Shown here: positions 54,659 through 62,417 of the stretch, piece after piece
Position numbering within the stretch: the stretch's first letter is position 1
Layout: each line of letters begins with the position of its first letter
Assembly: GCF_014863355.1 (NCBI RefSeq)
Contig: NZ_JACZEP010000008.1
Span: 62,001-126,000, forward strand
DNA: 64,000 nucleotides
Direction of reading: 5' to 3'
Origin: Aminobacter carboxidus
Lineage (GTDB): Bacteria; Pseudomonadota; Alphaproteobacteria; Rhizobiales; Rhizobiaceae
Position numbers and translations under genes: made by a program
Notes under the pieces: generated by a model
What the model saw: the letters and a program-made list of their open reading frames with translations, nothing else
Told to the model about the DNA's origin: nothing
Databases searched by the model: none

Positions 54659-55486
54659 ATGCGCGCAAAGCGCCTTGTCCTTCTTGCCACCCTGTCCACC
54701 ATGCTGCTGCCATTGGCCCCGGCTCTCGCGGCTCCCGTGCTTGCGCCGCATCGCGCAGTCTACGATCTGGTACTCGACCAGGCTTCCGACCGGTCGGGAA
54801 TAACCGGGCTTTCCGGCCGCATGGTCTATGAATTCAACGGCTCCGCCTGCGAGGGATATACGGTCAAGTTCCGCTTCGTGACGCAGATCGCCACCAACGA
54901 GAACACGCGGCTGACCGACCAGCAGACGACTACCTTCGAGGATGGCGAGGGCAAGAGCTTCTCCTTCGTCACAAAGTCCTTCGTCGACCAGAATCTCGAC
55001 CGCGAGGTCAAGGGCACTGCGACGCGCGAAGCCAACGGGCTCAAGGTTGCTTTGGAAAAGCCTGAGGCGGGTTCGGTCGACCTCGCCAAGACTCAGTTCC
55101 CGACCCAGCACCTCGTCGAGCTGATCGACAAGGCGGAGAAGGGCGAGACCTTTTATGAAACAAGTCTGTTCGACGGCTCCGAGGATGCCGACAAGGTGAT
55201 GACCACCACCGTCATCGTCGGCAAGAAGAGCGAGGCGCCCGAGACCGATCCGGAGCGTCCCGCGCTCGCGGCACTTGCCAAGGACAAGTACTGGCCGGTC
55301 GACATCGCCTATTTCGACGAGAGCAAGGGCGGCGGCGAAGAAGTGCCGGAGTACCGCATCAGCTTCAAGCTGCACGAAAATGGCCTGACACGCGACCTGG
55401 TGATGGATTACGGCGACTTCTCGATGACAGGCAAGCTGGTCAATCTGTCGCTGTTTCCGGTGCCGCAAGGCGAATGCAAGCCGTAG
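54659..55486 (+). CDS. eipB: Cell envelope integrity protein EipB
   Basis: 275 residues. Signal peptide of about 24 residues (MRAKRLVLLATLSTMLLPLA), then the periplasmic beta-spiral domain of the EipB (DUF1849) family starting LAPHRAVYDLVLD. The two cysteines that form the conserved disulfide in Brucella EipB are present (C64 in GSACEGY and C273 near the end in GECKP). EipB is needed for envelope integrity and virulence in Brucella. DUF4031 follows after 6 bases. Confidence 0.93.
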   Translation: MRAKRLVLLATLSTMLLPLAPALAAPVLAPHRAVYDLVLDQASDRSGITGLSGRMVYEFNGSACEGYTVKFRFVTQIATNENTRLTDQQTTTFEDGEGKSFSFVTKSFVDQNLDREVKGTATREANGLKVALEKPEAGSVDLAKTQFPTQHLVELIDKAEKGETFYETSLFDGSEDADKVMTTTVIVGKKSEAPETDPERPALAALAKDKYWPVDIAYFDESKGGGEEVPEYRISFKLHENGLTRDLVMDYGDFSMTGKLVNLSLFPVPQGECKP

Positions 55487-55492
55487 GCTGCA

Positions 55493-55834
55493 ATGGCGGT
55501 CTATGTCGACGCGGCAATCTGGAAGTGGGTGGGCCATCGCTGGTGCCACCTGCTTGCCGACGACACCGACGAGTTGCATCGCTTCGCCGCCCAGTTGGGC
55601 CTGAAGCGTTCGTCCTATCAGGGGCCGCCCAAGACATCGGCGCCGCATTACGACATCACCGGGTTCGAGCGCGATCGTGCCGTGCGTCTGGGTGCGATCG
55701 AATGCAGCCGCGACGAGATCGTGGCCGTGTTTCGCCGCGTGCGCGTGCGCAACTTCAAGCGCCGGGAGCCCAAGGTTGTAGAGGATCCGGTGGAGCAGGA
55801 GCCTGGCATGTCGCGCTGGGCTGCCGGCAGTTGA
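55493..55834 (+). CDS. DUF4031 domain protein
   Basis: 113 residues starting MAVYVDAAIWKWVGHRWCHL, with LLADDTDELHRFAAQLGL and SAPHYDI-T, the pattern of DUF4031. The family is small, cytoplasmic and uncharacterised. Spacing of 6 bases makes it the second gene of an eipB operon. Confidence 0.85.
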   Translation: MAVYVDAAIWKWVGHRWCHLLADDTDELHRFAAQLGLKRSSYQGPPKTSAPHYDITGFERDRAVRLGAIECSRDEIVAVFRRVRVRNFKRREPKVVEDPVEQEPGMSRWAAGS

Positions 55835-55972
55835 CCCCCTCATCTCAAGCGTAGGGAATCGCTGCCGACGATCCTGCAGCCGGGTTGCGGAAATGCCGCG
55901 CCTGGAGGCTTCCGGTGAAGAGCTGAAGCGCAGAAAGCCTCGTTTTCCGCGGTAATCAAGCCAGTCACGGGG

Positions 55973-56001
55973 TTGCGCTCACCAGCCAATACGTCTATAT
56001 G
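55973..56001 (+). promoter_or_regulatory. Promoter of rpsB-tsf
   Basis: TTGCGC (55973-55978), 17-base spacer, TATATG (55996-56001), leaving a leader of about 125 bases before rpsB. The 300 bases from 55835 hold nothing else that I can support. The long leader could host S2 autoregulation, as known in E. coli, but I see no matching structure. Confidence 0.6.
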
Positions 56002-56131
56002 CCGCCGCATTCCACACACGGACTTCGGTTTCTGCCCGGGAGAAATCCGGCTGAGACCCCCCGGTGGCGTTTAGAGCAATATCGCTAGAAGCGTCATGGT
56101 CCGTGGAGGCTAACCGGATAAGGAAATAACG

Positions 56132-56914
56132 ATGGCACTGCCTGATTTCAGCATGCGCCAGCTTCTCGAAGCTGGTTCTCACTTCGGCCACCAGACCCAC
56201 CGCTGGAACCCGAAGATGGCGCCCTACATCTATGGCGCCCGCAACAACATCCACATCATCGACCTCAGCCAGACCGTGCCGCTGCTGCACCAGGCGCTGA
56301 AGCAGATCTCGGACACCGTTTCGCGCGGCGGCCGTGTTCTGTTCGTCGGCACCAAGCGTCAGGCTTCGGATATCGTTGCTGACGCTGCTCAGCGTTCGGC
56401 TCAGTACTACGTCAACTCGCGTTGGCTCGGCGGCATGCTGACCAACTGGAAGACGATCTCGAATTCGATCCAGCGCCTGCGCAAGCTCGACGAGCTGCTC
56501 GCTGGCGAAGCCCACGGCTTCACCAAGAAGGAGCGCCTGAACCTCGAGCGTGAGCGCGAGAAGCTGGACAAGGCCCTCGGCGGCATCAAGGATATGGGCT
56601 CGACGCCGGACCTGATGTTCGTCATCGACACCAATAAGGAAGCCATCGCCATCCAGGAAGCCAAGCGTCTTGGCATTCCGGTTGTCGCGATCATCGACTC
56701 CAACTGCGATCCGGACAAGATCGACTTCCCGATCCCCGGCAACGACGACGCTGCCCGCGCCATCCAGCTCTATTGCGATCTGGTTGCCAAGGCTGCGATC
56801 GACGGCATCGCCCGCCAGCAGGGCGCGCTCGGTGTCGACATCGGCGCGTCGGCTGAAGTTCCGGTTGAGCCTGCGCTCGACGCGGCTCCGACGACTGAAA
56901 CGCCCCAGGCGTAA
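56132..56914 (+). CDS. rpsB: 30S ribosomal protein S2
   Basis: 260 residues. Both S2 signatures are seen: [20 protein letters not shown] near the start and [20 protein letters not shown] about residue 180. The C-terminal 25 residues are an acidic Pro/Ala tail. AAGGA precedes the ATG. A hairpin terminator lies between it and tsf. Confidence 0.98.
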   Translation: MALPDFSMRQLLEAGSHFGHQTHRWNPKMAPYIYGARNNIHIIDLSQTVPLLHQALKQISDTVSRGGRVLFVGTKRQASDIVADAAQRSAQYYVNSRWLGGMLTNWKTISNSIQRLRKLDELLAGEAHGFTKKERLNLEREREKLDKALGGIKDMGSTPDLMFVIDTNKEAIAIQEAKRLGIPVVAIIDSNCDPDKIDFPIPGNDDAARAIQLYCDLVAKAAIDGIARQQGALGVDIGASAEVPVEPALDAAPTTETPQA

Positions 56915-56918
56915 TCGC

Positions 56919-56945
56919 GAAGGCCGGGCAACCGGCCTTCCTTTT
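56919..56945 (+). terminator. Hairpin terminator or attenuator between rpsB and tsf
   Basis: GAAGGCCGG / CCGGCCTTC with a GCAA tetraloop followed by CTTTTC, five bases after the rpsB stop. With a short T tract it may only partly terminate, lowering tsf relative to rpsB. Confidence 0.7.
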
Positions 56946-57032
56946 CAGGATTGGGCGCAATGAGCGCCGGCGTTCGGCGCATCATCGAACCCTCGGTGGT
57001 GCGTTCGCGCATTTTGAAGCAAAGAGGCCACA

Positions 57033-57953
57033 ATGAGCATTTCGGCAGCACAGGTTAAAGAACTCCGCGAACTCTCGGGCGCGGGCATGATGGATTGCAA
57101 GGCGGCTCTCACCGAGACCGGCGGCGACATGGAAGCTGCGGTCGACTGGCTGCGCAAGAAGGGTATCTCCAAGGCCGACAAGAAGGCCAGCCGCACCGCG
57201 GCCGAGGGCTTGGTCGGCGTTGATGCCGGCGTGCGCGAAGCCGTCGTCGTCGAAGTCAACTCGGAAACCGACTTCGTTGCCCGCAATGCGGCCTTCCAGG
57301 AAATCGTCGGCAACGTTGCCAAGGTCGCTCTGGCCTATGGCGACACCGAAGCTGTTGCTGCTGCGAAGTATCCGGGTTCGGACAAGACCGTCGCCGACAC
57401 CATCAAGGACGCTGTCGGCACCATCGGCGAAAACATGAGCTTCCGCCGTTCGGTCAAGCTTTCGGTTTCCGAAGGCGTCGTTGCGACCTACGTCCACAAC
57501 GCGGTTGCCGACAACCTCGGCAAGCTTGGCGTTCTGGTTGCGATCGAGACCGCTGGCGATCACAATGCCGCCCGCGCCTTCGCACGCCAGGTTGCCATGC
57601 ACGTTGCAGCGACCAACCCGCTGGCATTGACGCCTGACGAAGTCGACGCTTCGGCTGTCGAGCGTGAAAAGGCGATCTTCGCCGACCAGGCGCGTCAGTC
57701 GGGCAAGCCGGAAAACATCATCGAAAAGATGGTCGAAGGCCGCATGCGCAAGTTCTACGAAGAAGTCGTGCTGCTGAAGCAGGCTTTCGTGCTCAACCCC
57801 GACCTGACGGTCGAGGCGGCACTGAAGGACGCCGAAAAGCAGATCGGCGCGCCGGCCAAGATCAGCGGCTACGTTCGCTTCGCGCTCGGTGAAGGCATCG
57901 AGAAGGAAGAAAGCGATTTCGCAGCTGAGGTTGCGGCAGCCGTCAAGGGCTAA
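57033..57953 (+). CDS. tsf: Elongation factor Ts
   Basis: 306 residues. The nucleotide-exchange factor for EF-Tu has both signatures: [16 protein letters not shown] (residues about 10-25) and [12 protein letters not shown] (about 72-83), which contains the T-D-F-V contact that displaces the magnesium of EF-Tu. It lies between hairpins at 56919 and 57991. Confidence 0.98.
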   Translation: MSISAAQVKELRELSGAGMMDCKAALTETGGDMEAAVDWLRKKGISKADKKASRTAAEGLVGVDAGVREAVVVEVNSETDFVARNAAFQEIVGNVAKVALAYGDTEAVAAAKYPGSDKTVADTIKDAVGTIGENMSFRRSVKLSVSEGVVATYVHNAVADNLGKLGVLVAIETAGDHNAARAFARQVAMHVAATNPLALTPDEVDASAVEREKAIFADQARQSGKPENIIEKMVEGRMRKFYEEVVLLKQAFVLNPDLTVEAALKDAEKQIGAPAKISGYVRFALGEGIEKEESDFAAEVAAAVKG

Positions 57954-57990
57954 AAAGTAGCGCTGCATCAAGCGCTTCCTGAGGATAGCC

Positions 57991-58022
57991 GAAGGGCGCC
58001 GCGTGACATCGCGGCGCCCTTC
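57991..58022. terminator. Hairpin after tsf
   Basis: GAAGGGCGCCGCG and CGCGGCGCCCTTC form a perfect 13-bp stem with a 6-base loop. No T-run follows, so it may act as an mRNA stabiliser or pause site rather than a full terminator ahead of pyrH. Confidence 0.55.
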
Positions 58023-58063
58023 GTGTATCGGAACTGCGATCTTTCAACAGCCGTGAGGAACTC

Positions 58064-58786
58064 ATGACCGCCAAGCCGCTCTACCGGCGTGTTCTGCTTA
58101 AGGCGTCGGGTGAAGCCCTGATGGGCGAGCAGCATTTTGGCATCGATGTTTCGGTTGTCGACCGCATCGCTTCCGACATCGCCGAGGCGAGGTCGCTCGG
58201 CGTCGAGGTCGGCGTCGTCATCGGCGGCGGCAACATCTTCCGTGGCGTAGCTGTCGCATCCAAGGGGGGCGACCGCGTCACCGGCGACCACATGGGCATG
58301 CTTGCCACCGTCATCAATTCGCTGGCTCTGCGCACCTCGCTGGTCAAGCTTGGCGTCGACGCGGTTGTGCTTTCGGCCATCGCCATGCCGGAGCTGTGCG
58401 AGAGCTTCTCGCAGCGCCAGGCAACCGCCTACATGGATGCCGGCAAGGTCGTCATCTTTGCCGGCGGCACCGGCAATCCCTTCTTCACCACCGATTCGGC
58501 AGCGGCCCTGCGTGCCGCCGAGATCGGCGCCGACGCGCTGTTCAAAGGCACCCAGGTCGACGGGGTCTACTCGGCCGACCCCAAGAAGGATCCTGCCGCG
58601 ACGCGCTTCGAGCATATCACGCATGCGGAAGTCATCACAAAAGGCCTGTCGATCATGGATACGGCCGCGATTGCTCTTGCGCGTGAAAACAACATCCCGA
58701 TAATCGTCTATTCGATCCATGAAAAAGGCGGGTTCGGCGAAATATTGAAAGGTGGCGGCCGCTGCACGATTGTTGCGGACGCCTGA
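58064..58786 (+). CDS. pyrH: UMP kinase
   Basis: 240 residues of the amino-acid-kinase fold, with the start [15 protein letters not shown], the glycine-rich [21 protein letters not shown] and the C-terminal G-x-x-T-I-V. It phosphorylates UMP to UDP and is usually inhibited by UTP. Upstream of frr in the conserved order. Confidence 0.98.
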   Translation: MTAKPLYRRVLLKASGEALMGEQHFGIDVSVVDRIASDIAEARSLGVEVGVVIGGGNIFRGVAVASKGGDRVTGDHMGMLATVINSLALRTSLVKLGVDAVVLSAIAMPELCESFSQRQATAYMDAGKVVIFAGGTGNPFFTTDSAAALRAAEIGADALFKGTQVDGVYSADPKKDPAATRFEHITHAEVITKGLSIMDTAAIALARENNIPIIVYSIHEKGGFGEILKGGGRCTIVADA

Positions 58787-58798
58787 CGATTGGAACGA

Positions 58799-58818
58799 TG
58801 GTCCCGTAACTGGGACCA
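58799..58818 (+). promoter_or_regulatory. Hairpin abutting the frr ribosome-binding site
   Basis: TGGTCCC (58799-58805) and GGGACCA (58812-58818) are perfect arms around a 6-base loop. The last base of the stem is the first A of AAGGAG, the frr ribosome-binding site at 58818-58823. It could modulate ribosome access or arise from mRNA processing. Confidence 0.5.
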
Positions 58819-58829
58819 AGGAGACTGCA

Positions 58830-59384
58830 ATGAGCACGGACTACAGCGATCTACAGCGCCGCATGGAAGGCGCCATCAACGCCTTCAAGCACGACCTTGC
58901 CTCGCTGCGCACGGGCCGTGCCTCGAGCAACCTGCTCGACCCGATCCATGTCCAGGCCTACGGCTCATCGATGCCGCTCAACCAGGTTGCGACGGTGTCG
59001 GTGCCTGAGCCGCGCATGATCTCGGTTTCGGTCTGGGACAAGTCGATGGTCGGCGCAGTCGACCGCGCCATCCGCGAATCGAATCTCGGTTTCAACCCGA
59101 TCGTCGACGGCACCAACCTGCGCATTCCGCTGCCGGAGCTCAACGAGCAGCGCCGCAAGGAACTGGTCAAGATTGCCCACACCTACGCCGAGAACGCCAA
59201 GGTCGCCACGCGCCATGTGCGCCGCGATGGCATGGATGCGCTCAAGAAGGCCGAGAAGGATGGCGATATCAGCCAGGACGACCAGCGCGTCCAGTCGGAA
59301 AAGGTCCAGAAGCTGACCGACGATACGATCAGCCAGGTCGACAGCCTGCTTGCGACCAAAGAAGCCGAGATCATGCAAGTCTAA
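58830..59384 (+). CDS. frr: Ribosome recycling factor
   Basis: 184 residues, the typical size. Starts [20 protein letters not shown], with [20 protein letters not shown] and the helix R-R-D-G-M-D. It splits post-termination ribosomes together with EF-G. The ATG at 58830 follows AAGGAG by 6 bases. Confidence 0.98.
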   Translation: MSTDYSDLQRRMEGAINAFKHDLASLRTGRASSNLLDPIHVQAYGSSMPLNQVATVSVPEPRMISVSVWDKSMVGAVDRAIRESNLGFNPIVDGTNLRIPLPELNEQRRKELVKIAHTYAENAKVATRHVRRDGMDALKKAEKDGDISQDDQRVQSEKVQKLTDDTISQVDSLLATKEAEIMQV

Positions 59385-59415
59385 GCAGCCAAAGGCTGGC
59401 CTCGAAAGCGAACGG

Positions 59416-60135
59416 ATGACTACGCCCGCGCATGTCGCGATCATCATGGACGGCAATGGTCGCTGGGCGAAAGCCCGCGGCCTACCGCGCGTTGCGGGGC
59501 ATCGGGCCGGCGTCGAAGCGCTGCGCCGGACTGTTCGCGCGGCGGCGGACCTCGGCATTTCCTGGCTGACAGTCTACGCGTTTTCCTCGGAGAACTGGTC
59601 GCGGCCCAAATCCGAGGTCACCGACCTCATGGGGCTGCTCAAGATCTTCATTCGGCGTGATCTTGCCGAACTGCACAACAGTGGCGTGCGCGTCCAGATC
59701 ATCGGCGACAGGGCAACGCTGCAGCCCGACATCCGCAGCCTGCTTGAGGAAGCCGAAACGCTGACATCGGGCAATGACACGCTGACGCTGGTCATCGCAT
59801 TCAACTATGGCGGGCGCGACGAGATCGCACGGGCGGCGCGCCGGCTGGCGGAGGCGGTCAAGCGTGGCGACATCGCCAGCGAGCAGATCACGCCTGAGCT
59901 GTTTGCCGAAGAGCTCGACACATCCGGTATTCCCGACCCGGATCTGGTCATTCGCACCAGTGGCGAAATCCGCCTGTCTAATTTCCTGCCCTGGCAGTCG
60001 GCCTATAGCGAACTGATCTTCCAGCCTTGCTACTGGCCGGATTTCACCCGCGAGCACCTGTCGGAAGCCTTGCGCGAATATACCGGCCGCGAACGCCGTT
60101 TCGGCGGGCTTGCAGCCCGCGACGTCGCCTCGTGA
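59416..60135 (+). CDS. uppS: Undecaprenyl diphosphate synthase / isoprenyl transferase
   Basis: 239 residues. The cis-prenyltransferase signature [20 protein letters not shown] includes catalytic Asp17-equivalent, followed by the AFSSENW segment and [20 protein letters not shown]. It makes the C55 lipid carrier for peptidoglycan and polysaccharide. cdsA begins 7 bases after its stop. Confidence 0.97.
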   Translation: MTTPAHVAIIMDGNGRWAKARGLPRVAGHRAGVEALRRTVRAAADLGISWLTVYAFSSENWSRPKSEVTDLMGLLKIFIRRDLAELHNSGVRVQIIGDRATLQPDIRSLLEEAETLTSGNDTLTLVIAFNYGGRDEIARAARRLAEAVKRGDIASEQITPELFAEELDTSGIPDPDLVIRTSGEIRLSNFLPWQSAYSELIFQPCYWPDFTREHLSEALREYTGRERRFGGLAARDVAS

Positions 60136-60142
60136 CCTTGCC

Positions 60143-60973
60143 ATGAGCAATCTCCAGCTCCGGACAATTTCAGCCATCGTGCTGGCCGCTGCGGTGCTGT
60201 TGCTCACCTGGTTGGGCGGGCTGCCATTCAGGATGCTGACCGCGGCGATCGCGCTCGCCATCTTCTACGAGTGGTCGCGCATGTCGCGGCCAAACAGCGA
60301 AACCGGCTGGGCTGGCGGCAACCTCAACATGTTGCCGGAAGTGCTGATCCTGATGTTTGCCGGTGCGTTGGTCGCGGGGATTCCGGCACTCGCCCTGATC
60401 ATCCTGGCCGCCGTCTTCACGCTCATCCTGTGGGGTCTGGGCAAGCTGCGCGGAGCAGGGGCGTGGGAAGCTGCCGGCTTTGGCTATGCCGCGCTCTCCG
60501 GCCTGTCTCTGGCCCTGCTGCGCGGCAACGACGCATCCGGTCTTGTCGCCATCCTGTTTCTGTTCGCGGTGGTATGGGCGACCGACATCTTTGCCTATTT
60601 TGTCGGCCGCAAGGTTGGCGGCCCCAAGCTCGCGCCAGCGATCTCTCCCGGCAAGACGCGCAGTGGCGCGGTTGGTGGCGCGGTTGGCGGCGTTGTAGCG
60701 GGGCTTTTGCTGGCCAACTTTGCCGGTAGCGGCAACCTGTTCGCCCTTGCGGCGATCGGGCTGCTGCTTTCGGTGATCTCGCAAGCAGGCGACCTGTTCG
60801 AATCATGGGTCAAGCGGCGGCATGGCTACAAGGATTCGGGTTCGCTCATTCCCGGCCATGGCGGCGTGATGGACCGTGTCGATGGGCTTGTCGCGGCCGC
60901 ATTTGCCCTATACGTCATCGGCTGGATGTCCGGTTCTGCCGATCATCCTGCTCAGGGATTGTTTCCGGCCTGA
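60143..60973 (+). CDS. cdsA: Phosphatidate cytidylyltransferase
   Basis: 276 residues, multi-spanning inner-membrane enzyme making CDP-diacylglycerol. The C-terminal signature is complete: SWVKRRHGYKDSGSLIPGHG followed by GVMDRVD. ATG 60143 opens directly into the first helix. Unlike in many proteobacteria, no dxr gene follows before rseP. Confidence 0.97.
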   Translation: MSNLQLRTISAIVLAAAVLLLTWLGGLPFRMLTAAIALAIFYEWSRMSRPNSETGWAGGNLNMLPEVLILMFAGALVAGIPALALIILAAVFTLILWGLGKLRGAGAWEAAGFGYAALSGLSLALLRGNDASGLVAILFLFAVVWATDIFAYFVGRKVGGPKLAPAISPGKTRSGAVGGAVGGVVAGLLLANFAGSGNLFALAAIGLLLSVISQAGDLFESWVKRRHGYKDSGSLIPGHGGVMDRVDGLVAAAFALYVIGWMSGSADHPAQGLFPA

Positions 60974-61056
60974 GCGACCAAGCCAACGAGGCGCAAGCCT
61001 CGGGCAAGGCGCGGTGCTTCACTTGGGGCACAACGGTATCTGGTTGAGGGCTTGAT

Positions 61057-62196
61057 TTGAGCGAGTATCTTCCCGCGTTCCTGACTACGGATGGTCTGTT
61101 GATCGGCACCATCGTGCCGTTCCTGTTCGTGCTCACCATCGTGGTGTTCGTGCACGAGATGGGCCACTATCTGGTCGGCCGCTGGTGCGGTATCGGCGTC
61201 AAAGCCTTTTCGATTGGCTTCGGACCGGAACTCCTCGGCTTCAACGACCGTCGCGGCACGCGCTGGAAGCTGTGTGCCATTCCTCTGGGTGGCTACGTCA
61301 AGTTCGTCGGCGACATGAGTGTCACCAGCAAGCCGGACAACGGCGAGGACGACAATCTCAGCCCCGCCGAGCGCAAGATCGCCTTTCATACCCAGCCGGT
61401 CTGGAAGCGCGCGGCGACGGTGTTTGCCGGCCCTCTGTTCAATTTCCTTTTGACGATCGCCGTCTTCACCGTGCTGTTTTCGGCCTATGGCCGCTACGTC
61501 ATGGAGCCGACGGTTGCCGAGGTGCGCGCCGCAAGCCCGGCGGCGAATGCCGGCATGCAGCCAGGCGACCGATTCGTCAGTGTCGACGGCCAACAGGTCG
61601 AAACCTTCTCAGACGTTCAGCGCATTGTCTCCGGCCGCGGCGGTGATCCGCTTACCTTCGTGATGATGCGCGACGGCAAGGAAGTCACTGTTACCGCCAC
61701 GCCAGAAATGATGGAACAGAAGGACGCGCTCGGCAATTCGGTCAAGGTTGCCGTCATCGGCGTCGTAAACAATGAGGAACTGGGGCAACCCAGGCTGATC
61801 AGCTACAGCCCGGGAGGTGCCTTTGTGCAGGCGGTTTCGGAAACCGGGCACATCATCGAGCGGACCGGCCAGTTCCTGAAGCGATTCGTCGTTGGCCGCG
61901 AGGACAAGTGCCAGCTCGGTGGACCGGTCAAGATTGCCGACATGGCAGGCAAGGCGGCACAGCTGGGCTTTGTCTGGCTGGTGCAATTGGTGGCACTTTT
62001 GTCGGTCGGCATCGGTTTTCTGAACCTTCTGCCGATTCCTCCACTCGACGGCGGCCACTTGGCGTTCTATGCAGTTGAAGCTGTCATCAGGCGCCCTGTA
62101 TCCGAGCGGGCGATGGAGGCTGTATATCGTGTGGGGATGATTCTCGTGCTGGCCTTTATGGGCTTCGTTTTTTGGAACGACCTGTTTGGCTGCTGA
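61057..62196 (+). CDS. rseP: Site-2 zinc metalloprotease RseP
   Basis: 379 residues from a TTG at 61057 with GAGGG upstream. The zinc site VFVHEMGHYLVGR is in the first helix (near residue 33) and the third ligand motif NLLPIPPLDGGHLAFY in the last third. One PDZ domain (about 155-230) can be seen, against two in E. coli RseP. It cleaves membrane-embedded anti-sigma factors and leftover signal peptides. Upstream of bamA. Confidence 0.95.
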   Translation: MSEYLPAFLTTDGLLIGTIVPFLFVLTIVVFVHEMGHYLVGRWCGIGVKAFSIGFGPELLGFNDRRGTRWKLCAIPLGGYVKFVGDMSVTSKPDNGEDDNLSPAERKIAFHTQPVWKRAATVFAGPLFNFLLTIAVFTVLFSAYGRYVMEPTVAEVRAASPAANAGMQPGDRFVSVDGQQVETFSDVQRIVSGRGGDPLTFVMMRDGKEVTVTATPEMMEQKDALGNSVKVAVIGVVNNEELGQPRLISYSPGGAFVQAVSETGHIIERTGQFLKRFVVGREDKCQLGGPVKIADMAGKAAQLGFVWLVQLVALLSVGIGFLNLLPIPPLDGGHLAFYAVEAVIRRPVSERAMEAVYRVGMILVLAFMGFVFWNDLFGC

Positions 62197-62262
62197 AATC
62201 ATGAAGAATTTTAGGGCCTGCAAGGGGTCCGTTGAGGGAGCGTTTACCATCCGGGGCAGTAT

Positions 62263-62282
62263 GCGTGACGCGAAAGTCACGC
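62263..62282. repeat. Hairpin between rseP and bamA
   Basis: GCGTGAC and GTCACGC, perfect 7-bp arms with a GCGAAA loop, 66 bases after the rseP stop. No T-run. Could be a weak terminator or processing signal. Confidence 0.4.
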
Positions 62283-62317
62283 TCGCTGGGGAAGTAAGCG
62301 CAAATTAACCAGAAGCC

Positions 62318-62345
62318 TTGCGTGTAGGGAAAATCCAGTTATTAC
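62318..62345 (+). promoter_or_regulatory. Candidate bamA promoter
   Basis: TTGCGT (62318-62323), 16-base spacer, TATTAC (62340-62345), 72 bases before bamA. Moderate matches to the housekeeping consensus; would give bamA expression apart from the upstream operon. Confidence 0.4.
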
Positions 62346-62372
62346 GGTACGAGAAATTACCGCGACGTCCGG

Positions 62373-62400
62373 TTTTCTCGCCGTGGGGACTTCGAGAAAA
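62373..62400 (+). promoter_or_regulatory. Hairpin in the bamA leader
   Basis: TTTTCTCG (62373-62380) and CGAGAAAA (62393-62400) are perfect 8-base arms around 12 bases, ending 17 bases before the ATG and next to the GTAAAGG ribosome-binding region. Confidence 0.4.
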
Positions 62401-62417
62401 GGTTGTAAAGGCCGACT

